Source: Hydra vulgaris (Eukaryota > Cnidaria > Hydrozoa > Anthoathecata > Hydridae). From it: a stretch of 64,000 bases of DNA. The stretch spans positions 62,680,001 to 62,744,000 of the forward strand of contig NC_088931.1 of NCBI RefSeq assembly GCF_038396675.1, written 5' to 3'. Positions 22,783 to 38,902 of this stretch are shown piece after piece (within the stretch, counting starts at the first letter, position 1; the number at the start of each line of letters is the position of its first letter). The notes beneath the pieces were generated by a model, which was given only the letters and a program-made list of their open reading frames with translations, was not told the origin of the DNA and made no database searches. A program made the position numbers and the translations under genes.

Positions 22783-25700
22783 CAAAGAACCACGACGCAC
22801 AACGGGTACAAAAAAAATTTCGTAAAAATCAAAAAGTGATTCCCACAATCTTTTAGGCACTATCCAGCTAAGAAAATGTGAAAGTTTCAAAAAATTTGGA
22901 TCGTCCAAAAAAAAGGCTATCACGTTCTGAAATTTTACCTTATAAAATGGCTTAGAAAGGCCAAATAAGTTTTTCTGGATTATTTTATCCTTATTTCTTT
23001 ATGAAAATATATTTTCTTTCACTATTAGTAGCTATGTTTAGAAACTTAATTTAAAAATTAAACTTTAACAAATAGGTTTTTTTTTTAAAAAAATACTGGT
23101 CTCATTCTGTTTCTCTCATCTGTCCACAAGTAGGAACTTATCTTCATGTATTATTTATAATAAACAAAATTTAGTTTTAAAACATGTCAAATGCTAAAGC
23201 GAAATATCTTTAGAAAATATTGTCAGAAAACTCAAAATAAAGATTAAGGGAAAAAGGGTGAAGGAAAAAAAAAACGTCGAGTTTAATGTTAATTTTTTTA
23301 TTTTCCCAATTTTCTGTCCGGATAGAAACTTTTTTGTCCGGATAGAAGCTATTCTGATTTACGGATATAGTTTTGAACAATTTTGTCGGTTAGTACTATC
23401 TGAATTAAAAAAAAACAAACAAACAAAATAAAGCTCGTTTTCAACTAAAATCTTAATGGAAACCCATTCTTAAGACACAAAAAAATTTTTTTTTTTTAAA
23501 TGTCACTGGCTTATGTAGTAGCCTAGGTCCTACATTTAGCCAAATTTTGTTCGAAATTTCGAACTTTCGAAATGCTTTAAAACTTGATTTAATCAAAAAC
23601 ATTTTTTCGTACGGTTTGAATAAACACTTTTTACAAATCAAAGAAATGTTGATGCAAATCTTCAATTGGTGAATAACAAAAGAATTATTTAAGTGTTAAA
23701 TGTTCATAAACAATCTGTATCAGAATCATTTTCTTCAATAATTTTAGGATTCTAAAGAACAGAGACGATTTCAAAACCACAAAACGCTCTACAAAACGGT
23801 ATATCTGAATTTTTTGTACCTTTCAAGACCGTAAAAAAATCAAGTAATCTTTTGAAGAGACCGTATCTCCGCAGGAATCTCTTGATGGTCTAAATCTTGA
23901 TAATCCAGAAAAACTGTCTTTTTTGGCCTTTCTAAGGCCATTTTAAGGTTTAATACCAGAACGAGTTATAACGTGATAACCTTTTTTTGGATCATCCAAA
24001 TATTTTGAAACTTTCACATTTTCTTAGCTGAATAGTGACTAATAGATTGTGGGAATCATTTTTTCATGTTTACGGAATTTTTTTTTGTTGTTCTTTTATG
24101 TTTTATGTTTTATTCTATTGATTTCTATTGTTTTATGTTTTTTACTTGGATTATTAATTACTTACTAAAACTCCTTCAAAATTTTTATTTTTTTTTAGAT
24201 GACACCATAGTCACGAAGGGCAAAAACTAATGTGCTAAACCTAAAGAAAGCTGTTGCTACCAACGACAAATTCTAGCGAGTACTCCATGGAGTAAAAAAA
24301 GGTGGTGGAAAAGTGAAAAAACATGTGAAGAAAACCTCCGAAATTCAATTAGATCATCTAAAGGACGTTTTCGACAAGACAAATCAGTTAAAGCAAGCTT
24401 CAGACATCTATCAGTTGAAGAAACGGAAATGAAAGAGCAAAAACAGAGCTTTAAACAATGCGCGTATTGTCAAATCTTTTGAGCGAAAAGCCGCAGACAA
24501 ATTTTCGAAAGTTCATATTGCTGTTTCACCCGAAGAAGGGCTGGGCCTGAAAAGGAGTGCAAAATTATCGAACATGGGAATGGCAAAGGTGAATTCTTTC
24601 GCTTTAAAAAAGTTTGAAAGACCAATTTTGTCAAAAAGAATGCTCGAAAAAGCAAGGAAATATCTTGAGCAAATAATTAGCTTCAAAGAGAATATAGCTG
24701 GAGGTTTTGTGCTGGACGAAGTTGACAAAGTTTAATTGGAGAGAATTTCTCGTTTAGAGCTGAACGACCGAGAGAGTAAGCAAGTTTTGCTTTCTGTTGA
24801 CAAAGGGAATGGAAGAGTAACAGCAACTGTTGCTTTTATATTTTGCAACAAACCGTCATCGTACTATAATGCTCTGCCCATTCAGTGCTGGACCGGATCG
24901 GATACTTACGCTTCTCTGAAAGATCACAAATTCAGCACTCAATACGAAACCTTAATTTATGCTGGATTTACGGTTTATCTAGGCGGTGATTTATCTTATT
25001 TTACGACTAATTATGGACTCAGTTGTAGTATAACTTATCCATGTTTCTTCTGCCAGAAACCATTTGAAAAGGGAAGTCAAAGTTGCCCTGATTTGATCGA
25101 TTTTACAAATTATCCAGCTCGGGATGAAACTTTTGAAGTTTTTGTTAAAAATCGAAAGCTTTTTGCGAGGAAAAGCCCATTGATTGATGTCCCAAAGGAG
25201 TTAATTGTTCCTCCAATTCTACATTGCAAAAAAAAAAATTGGGAATGCGTTATTTGAAAAGTTCCAAGATAACGAAAAAGATTCGAAATTCTTCCAAGAA
25301 ATAGTGCAAAGATGGAACCTTAACGTTTTAAGACCAGTGGCTACCCTAGCCACTGGTCTTGAAACGGTTGGCGGTTTTGGGACAAGCCCTTTAATTCACA
25401 TGATGGTGATGCATCTCGGATTTTTTGTGCACAAAAATAAGTTTATCGGAGCAGGATCTGAAGAAGGAATAGAAAGTTTTCACAGTAAATTATCGAACGA
25501 AATGACTCGGAATATGTTGTCCGGAGAAAATCGGTTGAAGAATGCCCTAAAATGGATGTGTATTGATGTTTTGTTATCGGATTCCGGTCTAATTTTGTAA
25601 TATTTTTGACAATCGATTTCGATGTTTCTTATTTCTTAATGATGTAGTTGATAAACTTGTTGTTTAAATTACTGTGGCATCTCTGTTTTGAAACATACAA

Positions 25701-25975
25701 AAAGTTCAGATATACCGCTTTGTAGAGCGTTCACTCCTCTTCAACTTAGTAATACATCGTGTTACATATATTTCAGCTACTTTTCGAGATTATCCAGAAG
25801 AGTCTTTTTTGGCCTTTTGAAGCAATTTTATAAGGTACAATTTCAGAACGTGATAACTTTTTTTTGGACGATCGTGCCTAAAAGATTGTGGGAATCATTT
25901 TTTCATTTTTACGAAATTTTTTTTTTACACTACGGCGGACTCGTTGTGCGACGTACTTATTATGAACGTACTACA
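22783..25975 (+). mobile_element. DNA transposon with long (about 190-base) inverted ends, unassigned class
   Basis: A sequence of about 190 bases at 22795-22990 recurs inverted at 25787-25975, and again in the second orientation at 23896-24090. Shared landmarks are TCCAGAA(A/G)A near the inner side, TTTCAGAACGTGATA, AGATTGTGGGAATCA and ACGAAATTTTTTTTT; the outermost part is GTTGTGCGNCG. The copy at 25787 lacks about 40 bases found in the other two. Between the inner copy and the right copy lies a D/D/E-type gene (24200-25600). The middle copy suggests that a shorter element (22790-24090) and a longer one are merged, or that one end was duplicated. Target duplication not determined. Confidence 0.65.
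24240..25600 (+). pseudogene. Transposase-like gene of unassigned family with DDE-like residues (family C)
   Basis: Reading from KGGGKVKKHVKKTSEIQL (24300) through ARIVKSFERKAADKFSKVH (24460), KLSNMGMAKVNSFALKKFE and GGFVLDEVDKV, one stop at 24734 leads into a long open frame: LLSVDKGNGRVTATVAF (first acidic candidate), LGGDLSYFTTNYGL then YPCFFCQKPF (second Asp and a Cys pair), ELIVPPILHCKK, then after a shift at an A9 run (25231-25239) GAGSEEGIESFHSKL (Glu candidate). Spacing fits an RNase H-like transposase with a zinc-binding insert. I do not recognise a named superfamily. Only one stop and about two shifts over 1.3 kb make this one of the better preserved genes here. The flanking long inverted ends support a transposon role. 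Confidence 0.6.
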
Positions 25976-26454
25976 TGACGTACTATGCGCGCACATGACA
26001 TTACGATCTGTTGCCGACGAGAAAATGTGGTTTTTAAACATTTTAAATTAGGTTTTTATTAGCTTTATATCCTGTCTGGTTTTCTAGGAACAGACTTTTT
26101 TTTTAAAAATGTTAAAACAAATAAACAATTGCATAAATACCTGCAATAAAATAGTTTTAAAGTATTTTTTTTAATAACCTTTTGATCAACTAATGACAAT
26201 TATTAATTGATAGCTATATCGGTTTGACCAAATCAGTAAATTTTCACTCAAGAGGTTTATAAAATATGTGACACCTTGAATAATTTTATTTACAAGTGAA
26301 AAAAATTCCACGGAAATGGAGCAGTCATTTTTAAAGTCTTACATTAAAATTTAAAATTTAATTATACCAATTTAAGTTAAATTGGTATAAAATAAAACAA
26401 AAGTTTTTTTTTTAACAAACTGTTTCTTGAAGTTTTATTTGCAATAAATCTACT
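25976..26454. other. Upstream region of the F-box gene, no other gene seen
   Basis: AT-rich. A short palindrome-like TTAAGTTAAATTGGTATAA block lies near 26370-26390. No firm promoter element can be assigned. Confidence 0.4.
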
Positions 26455-31781
<5,327 letters not shown>

Positions 31782-31958
31782 ACATTTTGAAAAACACATT
31801 TTTGTATAAATATTTATCAAGTTAGTTTTTAAAATTTCAAGCTTTCTTTTTTATGCTTTGAAGAAATATTTCATGACATTTATTTTTATTTCTACACCTG
31901 TAATCTTGGTTTTAATTTTTTTCTTCAGTTTAATTTATTTGATGTAGAGGCAGTTCAA

Positions 31959-31990
31959 AATAAAACGAAAATTCATATTTAGGAAATAAA
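31959..31990 (+). promoter_or_regulatory. Candidate polyadenylation signals of the F-box gene
   Basis: AATAAA at 31959-31964 and again at 31985-31990, 180-210 bases after the stop codon. Confidence 0.5.
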
Positions 31991-32360
31991 ATAGCACCTA
32001 ATTTATTTATGATTATATTTGCAAATTGCGTTTCATGCAAAATAAAACTATTTAAAAAAAAACATTTTTGTCACAAAACATTTTTGATACTCTTTGTCAT
32101 GTCACAGTAGAATTTATAACAAAAAAAAACAAGTATTCTTCTCTTTACTCGATACTTTTCAACCACTTCATGTTTTCTTAAACCAGGATCAAAATGTTCT
32201 GCAATAAAAAAAAAATGAATTCGGTGTTGTCCTTCACAATCTAGCAATTCTATAATAAAAATCGATTAAGTTTAATTCTTACTTAAAGTTTTGGTAGCCT
32301 GTGTTAGAATAATAATAAAGTTTAAAGTTAAAGTTTTGGTAGCGTCGGTCCGTTTCTATT

Positions 32361-32446
32361 CACTTTTTCAATTCTATTGAAAAAGTGATTTTTAGTAGTG
32401 TACCGATATGCTGGTACACTACTAAAAATCACCTTTTCAATAGAAT
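32361..32446. repeat. 34-base near-perfect hairpin overlapping a 12-base hairpin
   Basis: ATTCTATTGAAAAAGTG at 32371 opens an arm of 34 bases that pairs with 32413-32446 with one mismatch and an 8-base loop. The segment 32361-32387 forms its own perfect 12-base stem (CACTTTTTCAAT / ATTGAAAAAGTG) that competes with the larger one. Confidence 0.8.
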
Positions 32447-33296
32447 ATCTAAATAGTACCAAAGCTAATATTTTTGGATGATAAATATTTTCATATAATT
32501 TCATTAAATTTGTTATCAAAAAGCTTTCGGAACGTCCATAATGGCAAACAAACTGTCTAAAAAATGTCTATAATTAAATAAAGTAACACAATATCTTCCA
32601 TTAAATTTATTTTCCCTCGTTCAAACTTTGTAGATAGGTTTATAATGTAGATATATGTTGATAGGTTATAGTGTTTTGATCCGCTTAACAGATTTTTTAA
32701 ACTTAATAACAAATGATGGCAAATTTGCTTAAAATACTAAGTAATTGAAGTTAACAAATAAATTAATTTCTCTATTAAAACGGATGAACATGAATACTTA
32801 AAGTTCCATTTGTAAACTGAATTTCTGTAGCACACTGAGTACACCGTAAAAAGTTCATGCACCAATTATTAGCTAAATTTATACATTTCAAAGTTACCCA
32901 AGTATTATCATGGGCTCATCTAGGGTCTAGCAATCGCTACAGTTACCTCGGTTTCCATCTGTTATTTTTTTACATAAATTTTTTTTTATTTATACATAAT
33001 ATTTTCTACATATATTTTTTTATTTTCAAGGAAAACAGTAGAATAATTTAAACAATATACAGCTTTTAGTCCAGTTATGGTTCTCTTAAATTGTAGCAAA
33101 TCTAAGTTGAGTAATGTTACGGGATGATTGGAATCGAACAAAAAAAATTTCATTGATATAAACAAGTTTTGACTCAGTAGCTTTTAGACTTGAAGTTTTG
33201 TAAGGATTTCAAACATTTTGCAGCGTATCTATTTTAGTTTGACTGGGAGTTTAAAACACACACACAAAAAAGCAAACGTTGTGTAGAAACCTACAC

Positions 33297-33346
33297 AAGG
33301 TTTGACAGACGGAACAAAACCTTGTCAAATCCGTCTGTCAAACCTT
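33297..33346. repeat. 16-base perfect hairpin
   Basis: AAGGTTTGACAGACGG at 33297-33312 pairs with CCGTCTGTCAAACCTT at 33331-33346; the loop repeats part of the stem (CCTTGTCAAA). Confidence 0.8.
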
Positions 33347-34379
33347 GTCAAACCTTTGTAGAACTGTAGCAAAAATTCGTTTGTTTTAAAACAACTTTCA
33401 ACTTAGCCCCGATTATGATCGGCACCACCGCGCCGGTGATACCGTTTATGTACCAGTGATTTGTCAAGATCGTTTTACAATTGGCATCACTTGTGTCAAT
33501 CTTGCCGCTCTTGTGCCAGTCTTAAACCTCGTTTGTAACAACAACAAAAAGTACACAGTTGCACACACGTAACTTTTATAAAAATTTAAGGTTTCTAAAT
33601 TATGTCAGTCATTATATAATTTATGAAATTTTGACTTCAGATTAACAAGTATATTTTCAGTAGCAATCGTATTTGTATTATACAAATAAAAGAGAAAAAT
33701 TATAATAAAAAAAGGTGCAGTTATGGGTGATATACCAGCTAAGGAGTTTATTAACTGTACTAAATATAATTTTTATCTTAACTATGATTCTAAAAATACA
33801 ATTTTCAAAAAATAATAAAAATAAAACAATAGTAAAAAACAGTATTAAGAATATAATATTGTAATCATTATAATATTTTTTTATTGCTGATTTAAGTTAT
33901 TTTATAATATTTTCATAGTATATTTCTATAGTAATATCATTACATAAACAAGCTAAATGCATTTAATTTGTATACATTTGTTCGTTAAAATGTTGTTAAA
34001 GACAAAAAGATAAATAACTGCTCGATTAGAAATTTTATAAAGATTATACATGTCCTTCTATGTTCAAATATAACTTATTGCAAGCTTAGAGTTTATTAAA
34101 TGTTTTTGTTTATTACTACACAAGATTGTATGGGAAATAATGAAATATATATAAATAATGATAATGATATTGTTCATAATGTGCGTATTTTACATTATTT
34201 ATCACACCTGGCAGAGAGATTTGGTTATCTTGACAATGTTTTAGCATTTGTTTTTGAGAATTATTCTTCGAACTCTTCTAAAGTTTTCGAATAGTTTTCT
34301 TATTAAAAAACATCACTAAAGCAGGCTTCTTTTACGAGCATTAAGCATTCAAAACAATTTTCAATCATGGTTAAAGATT

Positions 34380-34434
34380 TGATATATGTATGTATGTATG
34401 TATGTATGTATTTGTGTATGTATCTATGTATTTT
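34380..34434 (+). repeat. (GTAT)n-like tetranucleotide tract
   Basis: About 55 bases of imperfect GTAT repeats with TTTG and CTAT interruptions. Confidence 0.85.
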
Positions 34435-34549
34435 TTAGGTAAGTCCATAATTTATTAAAAATGACATACACAAATGCCATACACAAAGCTAAGATTTAAT
34501 TTATGGTATAGACATACACATGTATGTATATAACAAAAATGTTACATAT

Positions 34550-34748
34550 CTGGGTCTCAAAAGAAGCGTATTTTTATGGAGATTTTAAAAATAATATTCT
34601 TTTGTAACAAAAATAAGTACTTTTTGTATTAATGCTGAGAAACAATGTATTAAAAATTTTTTTAAAGTCTTCTATAATCTATGTGAAAATTTTTTATTTT
34701 AAAAGTCTTCTAAATCTTTATGAAAATACGCTTCTATTGAGACCCAGG
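34550..34748. mobile_element. Small nested MITE of about 200 bases
   Basis: The left end CTGGGTCTCAAAAGAAGCG and the complement of the right end CTGGGTCTCAATAGAAGCG match over about 35 bases with a few differences. It lies inside the long-inverted-end element at 33408-35658 and has no coding capacity. Class not determined. Confidence 0.75.
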
Positions 34749-35642
34749 TTGTTTTATTTATTAAATTTAGGTAATTAGATTATACCCCAAATATTAATGA
34801 TTTGAACCCAAATATCTTTGCAACTTGACATGATGGTGAAAAATGAGTTGCATATTTGAAATCAAAATGAGAAATGCTAAACAAAAAAACAAAGTGTTTG
34901 CTCGGCACCAGGAAAAAAAAAAATTTTTTTGTTGACCTGCGTTAATTTACGCCGCTGTTTTGCAATTATCCTATGAAAATATTATAAAATAACATAAATT
35001 GAAAATATAAAAATACTATAATGATTGTAAAAATGTAAAATTTATTATTATATTTTTAGTAATGTAGTTAAAATAAAAGTTATATTTAGTACAGTTAATA
35101 AACGCTTAGCTCGTATATCACCCATAACTGCTTATATGTTTTTATTATAATTTTTTTCCTTTATTTGTTTAATACAAATGCGACTGTTTACTAAAACTAT
35201 ATTTTTAGATAACAGATAAAAATAAGGCAGTTGAAACTTTTTTTCAATGAGCAAATCCAAGTTTCACCTTTTTTATAAAATCCTGACCCAAATATAATAA
35301 GTGCTTGAATATCGAATTCATTTTTAATAGTGTATAAGTTATAACAAATTTTGCTATAATACGTTAAAAAAATTATTTCATATAATAAACCTAATCTATC
35401 GCAAATTATTTTTAAAAAAATAAGTATAAATGGTTTAAATAAATTTAAATAAATTCAGTCTTAGTTTTACAAAAAACGCGAAACCTGGTTTGCTTTGGAA
35501 AAAAAATCGACCAAAATTGGCAAAATCTTTGGCACAATGGCAAAATGGCACAGTGTTGCCAATCTTAAAAGGATCTTGGCAAATCATTGGTACACGAACG
35601 ACATCACTAGTGCGGTGATAATCGTAATCTATCATAATCATA

Positions 35643-35745
35643 TTCGATCATAATCCGTTGATATCTATTTTTATTATTATCCGATTATATCTATTTTTAT
35701 TATAATCCCATGATATCTATTTTTATTATTATTTTATTATAAACC
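35643..35745. repeat. Tandem repeat, about 28-base unit, three copies
   Basis: Units share GATATCTATTTTTATTAT with small changes (GATTATATCTATTTTTAT in the middle unit). It directly follows the right end of the long-inverted-end element. Confidence 0.75.
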
Positions 35746-35837
35746 ATGCATGGTTTATTATAAAATTGTAATAATTTTCTTTTTTTTTTACACATCTTGG
35801 TCGGCAAATAAACTTTTTAGGCCTTACTCGGCAAAAA

Positions 35838-35900
35838 ACAGATACGTCACCCCCCCCCCCCCCCACTCCTCCTTTCAAATCTCATCGGGACGACCCTGTT
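35838..35900. repeat. Poly-C tract with recurrent CGGGACGACCCTGT border
   Basis: A run of C bases (about 35849-35865) is followed by CTCCTCCTTTC and CGGGACGACCCTGT. The same order (C-rich, CTCCTTTC, CGGGACGGCCTTGT) occurs at 19718-19749, which points to a shared repeat family. Confidence 0.6.
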
Positions 35901-36591
35901 TTAGAAGAATAAAATAAATAGCGCTGCCGTGGTTAATTGTGCTTGCGAGCAAAATTCTGGGCTTAACCAGGATCACAGACTCTACTAGAGTCAATACCCG
36001 AGACTCTACTCAAGTGAATACTTGTATAAATGTTACAGCAAGTAGTAGTTTGGCGAGGTAGCATGCTAAAAAAAATTAAAAAAAAAACGTTTTTCATGGT
36101 GTCAGGTTATGTCTTCGTTATAGTTTTTGTCTATTTTTAGTCTAAAGTATGAAGGCATGTTTTTAAAAAGTGCTAGATGAGTTGATTCATAAGATGTTTT
36201 TTGAAGTTATGAAAACTTTCTAACAACTTTATAACTTTATAACGGCTGGATAAATAAGAATTTGTATGCCCAAAGCATTCAAATTCTCTTTTATTCATCT
36301 TTTTTGTTTGTAAATGCCATCTTATTTGTATGCACAGGTCAGGGCTGGATTGAGAAAGTTACCAAACAGGTCAAAACCCGGGTTGACAGTTTCAGTTGTA
36401 CTAAAATAAATCAAGGGTTATAATCTTTTTAAAAAATTTTTTTTCAGGTTTGGTTTCAACTCACTTTTTTATGGTAAGTACTAAGGTACTTACCAGGATC
36501 AGATCCCAAAAAATAAATAGAATGTCAAGAAGTAGTTAATTTTGACTCTATTTTTCAGCACAAGAAATTTTTGCTAATCATAACTTTAGGA
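35901..36591. other. No gene recognised
   Basis: AT-rich DNA with a few less AT-rich patches (35930-36070 and 36340-36410) that I cannot assign. Confidence 0.45.
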
Positions 36592-38460
36592 TCAGCAAAC
36601 TTTAACTAGTTCTGATAACTTCATAACTAGCAACAAATTGCAACAACAGCTTATAACTTTATGATCAGCAACAAGAATATCTTTGTGGGCATTTAATGCT
36701 ACTTTGAAATTTACGTGAAAGATAACTTGGGCTGTCTCCTTGCAATAGATCTCTAGAGCCTCAGGATTTACCTCCTCCATACATGAGACAGTACATAGTA
36801 TGATGTACAAACTAGTGGTGAGCACGAAATCCGGATCAATCCATATCCGGATTACCGATCCGGATTGATCCGGATTGAAACAAAAGTAATAATCCGTTTA
36901 ATCCGGATTAAAATACCAAATCCGGATTATGATATAAATCCGGTTTATTCAAAACAAAAAATACTTGGAAAAATTAAATATAAAATTTAAAAAACTCAAC
37001 ACTAATATAAACATTATTTTTTTCTTGATATATTAATTTAGTCTTGATATATATCAAGACTAAATTAATATATCAATTAGTATATACATACTACATAATA
37101 TTTTTACTTTATATCTTTGGTTATTTTATTATTTATTATTATTATTTTTTAATTTTGTTACTAGTTGTAGGATACAACTTGGGAGTTGGGTTTGGGACCT
37201 CCTAATAATTTTGATTAAAAACCCATGTTATATATTATCTATATTTCAAGATGGGACATACATATACTTTTTAAAAATAACTTGAAAAATGAAAAAAATA
37301 TATTAATTGATTAGAAAAATCAATAAAATAAACTTTAACACCTCTGACTTTTTATTTTAAAACCACATGAGGTTAGATTTGGCTATGAATTGCATACAAA
37401 TACGCACATAACATCTCCTTTGTTTATTAATAAAAATAGTAAATACCTACTTGCTACTTTCTAATTCCTAGTTCCTACCTTATAGGTGGGTATCTAATAA
37501 TAAATTGTGAAAAACTCTAAAACCCTGGTGTAATTGCTATTAGGGGTCTTATATTGAGTCGATTGTCAATAGATCTGAGATCGTAATTCGAATTATTTAG
37601 GTTGATACTTGATAATAATGAAAAAATAGCTGATTATCTCAAAAACAATGAAGCCGGATTGGATTCAAAATCCGAATCAACGGATTGAATCCGAAATCCG
37701 AATCGACGGATTGGATCCGTGAATCCAGATAAAACAGATTGATCCGAAATTCGGATTAAATAATTGTAATCCGTAATCCGGATTGGTCAAAATAATGCTC
37801 AGCACTAGTACAAACGCTTGGTTAGTTCCTTGTCGATACCCATTACTTCAGCAGAAACAGAATAATCTAGAGAACATTTTTATTTATAAACATTTTATAG
37901 ATTATATATCGTTTTGCTTAGATTATAAAAGTTATAAGGAAAGGTTAGATTTTTTTTTAAAAATATGCCCTGAAAAAACATCTTGCCGTATTAACATTGA
38001 AGGATGTTCCAGATCCGCCAGATCTGAGAACATCCACTACGAAACCAATTTTTGCATTTGATTCTCGCTGAACCAATATTTTCTTCTCCTTCATCTTCAA
38101 TTTATTTTCATTTACCCTAATTTGCCACTTCTCAAAACCATGGATGTGAACTTTCTCAAAACCATGTGGAGAAGACACTCCATACATCTGATCCATGCAT
38201 AAAGAATAAATATTCCATTGGAAAAGCTAGATTTACTAAGTGCGTTGCTTTTCTCATAAATAGTATCTAGATTATTCATTTCACTTGGAGTTGCCCCAAA
38301 AATAGAACAACAAAAGTTGAATCAGTTACATCACTGAGGGCTGTTGCTACTTTGCAATCCAACATGGTCATTTCTAGTTGATGATCAATCAAAATATTTT
38401 CAACAAGAATGAGCTGAAGCTGTCTTTTGATATGATTTAGCTCCTGAACAATAAAAAAAT
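36592..38460 (-). pseudogene. Transib (RAG1-like) transposase remnant, split by a hAT-type insertion
   Basis: On the - strand, LEMTMLDCKVATALSDVTDS (about 38390-38330) matches the Transib block D-x-KVxNALTxTxSS that precedes the Cys pair, and CMDQMYGVSSPHGFEK with HIHGFEKWQIR follows. NAKIGFVVDVLRSGGSGTS (about 38050) and NVNTARCFF correspond to the well-conserved VDxPKxGGxGTSNDGNTARRFF region. After the insertion at 36813-37807 the frame resumes with YIILCTVS, VNPEALEIYCKETAQ (about 36765) and AHKDILVADHKVI, matching the end of Transib proteins (helical YCxETA and the HKxLxHG block). Transib is the DNA transposon group from which RAG1 arose. Substitutions (NDGN to NVN), shifts and the insertion make it dead. 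It is 5' truncated at about 38460. Confidence 0.65.
36813..37807. mobile_element. Non-autonomous hAT-type element, 995 bases, perfect 8-base target duplication
   Basis: GTACAAAC at 36805-36812 is repeated exactly at 37808-37815. The ends are TAGTGGTGAGCA (left) and, complemented, TAGTGCTGAGCA (right). The subterminal regions on both sides are packed with variants of ATCCGGATT: on the left around 36829-36950, on the right around 37650-37785. The centre is AT-rich and non-coding. Eight-base duplications and TAGTG/CAGTG ends are characteristic of hAT elements. It sits inside the Transib remnant and is therefore younger. Confidence 0.9.
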
Positions 38461-38760
38461 TGCTTAGCAAACAAAAACAAGCTATAAGGTTAGTTTCAAA
38501 CGTAGATCGTTTCTCTCACACACAAACACTATTTAATGAACACAATATCCTAAATGTATATAAACTAAACCTCTATCATGTTCGTATTTTCATGTTCAAA
38601 CTTGATAAAAATATATTACCAATCTTATTTTATTCAATTTTTTAAAAAAATAAATCACATATACCCTATTAGATTTTCAAAATACAACTATATTCTACAA
38701 AATACAATACTACATTCAATCCAAAACTTATTATTCCGCTACTAAATTCTCTATTTAGTA
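38461..38760 (+). pseudogene. LINE reverse transcriptase C-terminal fragment
   Basis: LSKQKQAIRLVSNVDRFSHT then LFNEHNILNVYKLNLYHVRI and FMFKLDKNILPILF match the end of L2/CR1-clade ORF2 proteins (QKxAIRxI...HTxPLF...L.V.DL...F.FK). A stop at 38643 ends the open frame. It is truncated on both sides and abuts the Transib remnant. Confidence 0.6.
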
Positions 38761-38902
38761 TTGTAGACTGAGGACCAAAGTAAACTAAACCAATTCAAAA
38801 CAAAACATAAGCAATTACATGTTTAAAATAATAATTTTATAAAACAGCCATTATTCTAGTTAGATCAACCACTGTATTATGTATTTACATAGCAAGGTAA
38901 AT

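Larger units (their letters stand above)
31991..33407. other. AT-rich intergenic DNA with two hairpins
   Basis: No gene recognised. Two strong inverted repeats lie inside and are listed separately. Confidence 0.5.
33408..35658. mobile_element. Non-autonomous element with very long inverted ends (about 2.25 kb)
   Basis: The left side begins near GATTATGATCGG (33414), and the complement of the right side begins GATTATGATCGAATATG (35658). The outer 110 bases match through GTGTACCAATGATTTG versus ATGTACCAGTGATTTG. After a divergent stretch the inner 260 bases match again at about 33660-33920 and 34960-35220, with shared landmarks CAGTTATGGGTGATATA and TTATTAACTGTACTAAATATA. The inner region holds only a 64-residue frame (34100-34294) with no known motif, a (TATG)n tract and a small nested MITE, so there is no transposase. 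The divergent middle of the right arm may be an insertion. Confidence 0.7.

Noticed and set aside
34100-34294. 64-residue frame inside the long-inverted-end element
   Set aside because: Too short and without a recognisable motif to call a gene; kept only as a remark in the element entry.
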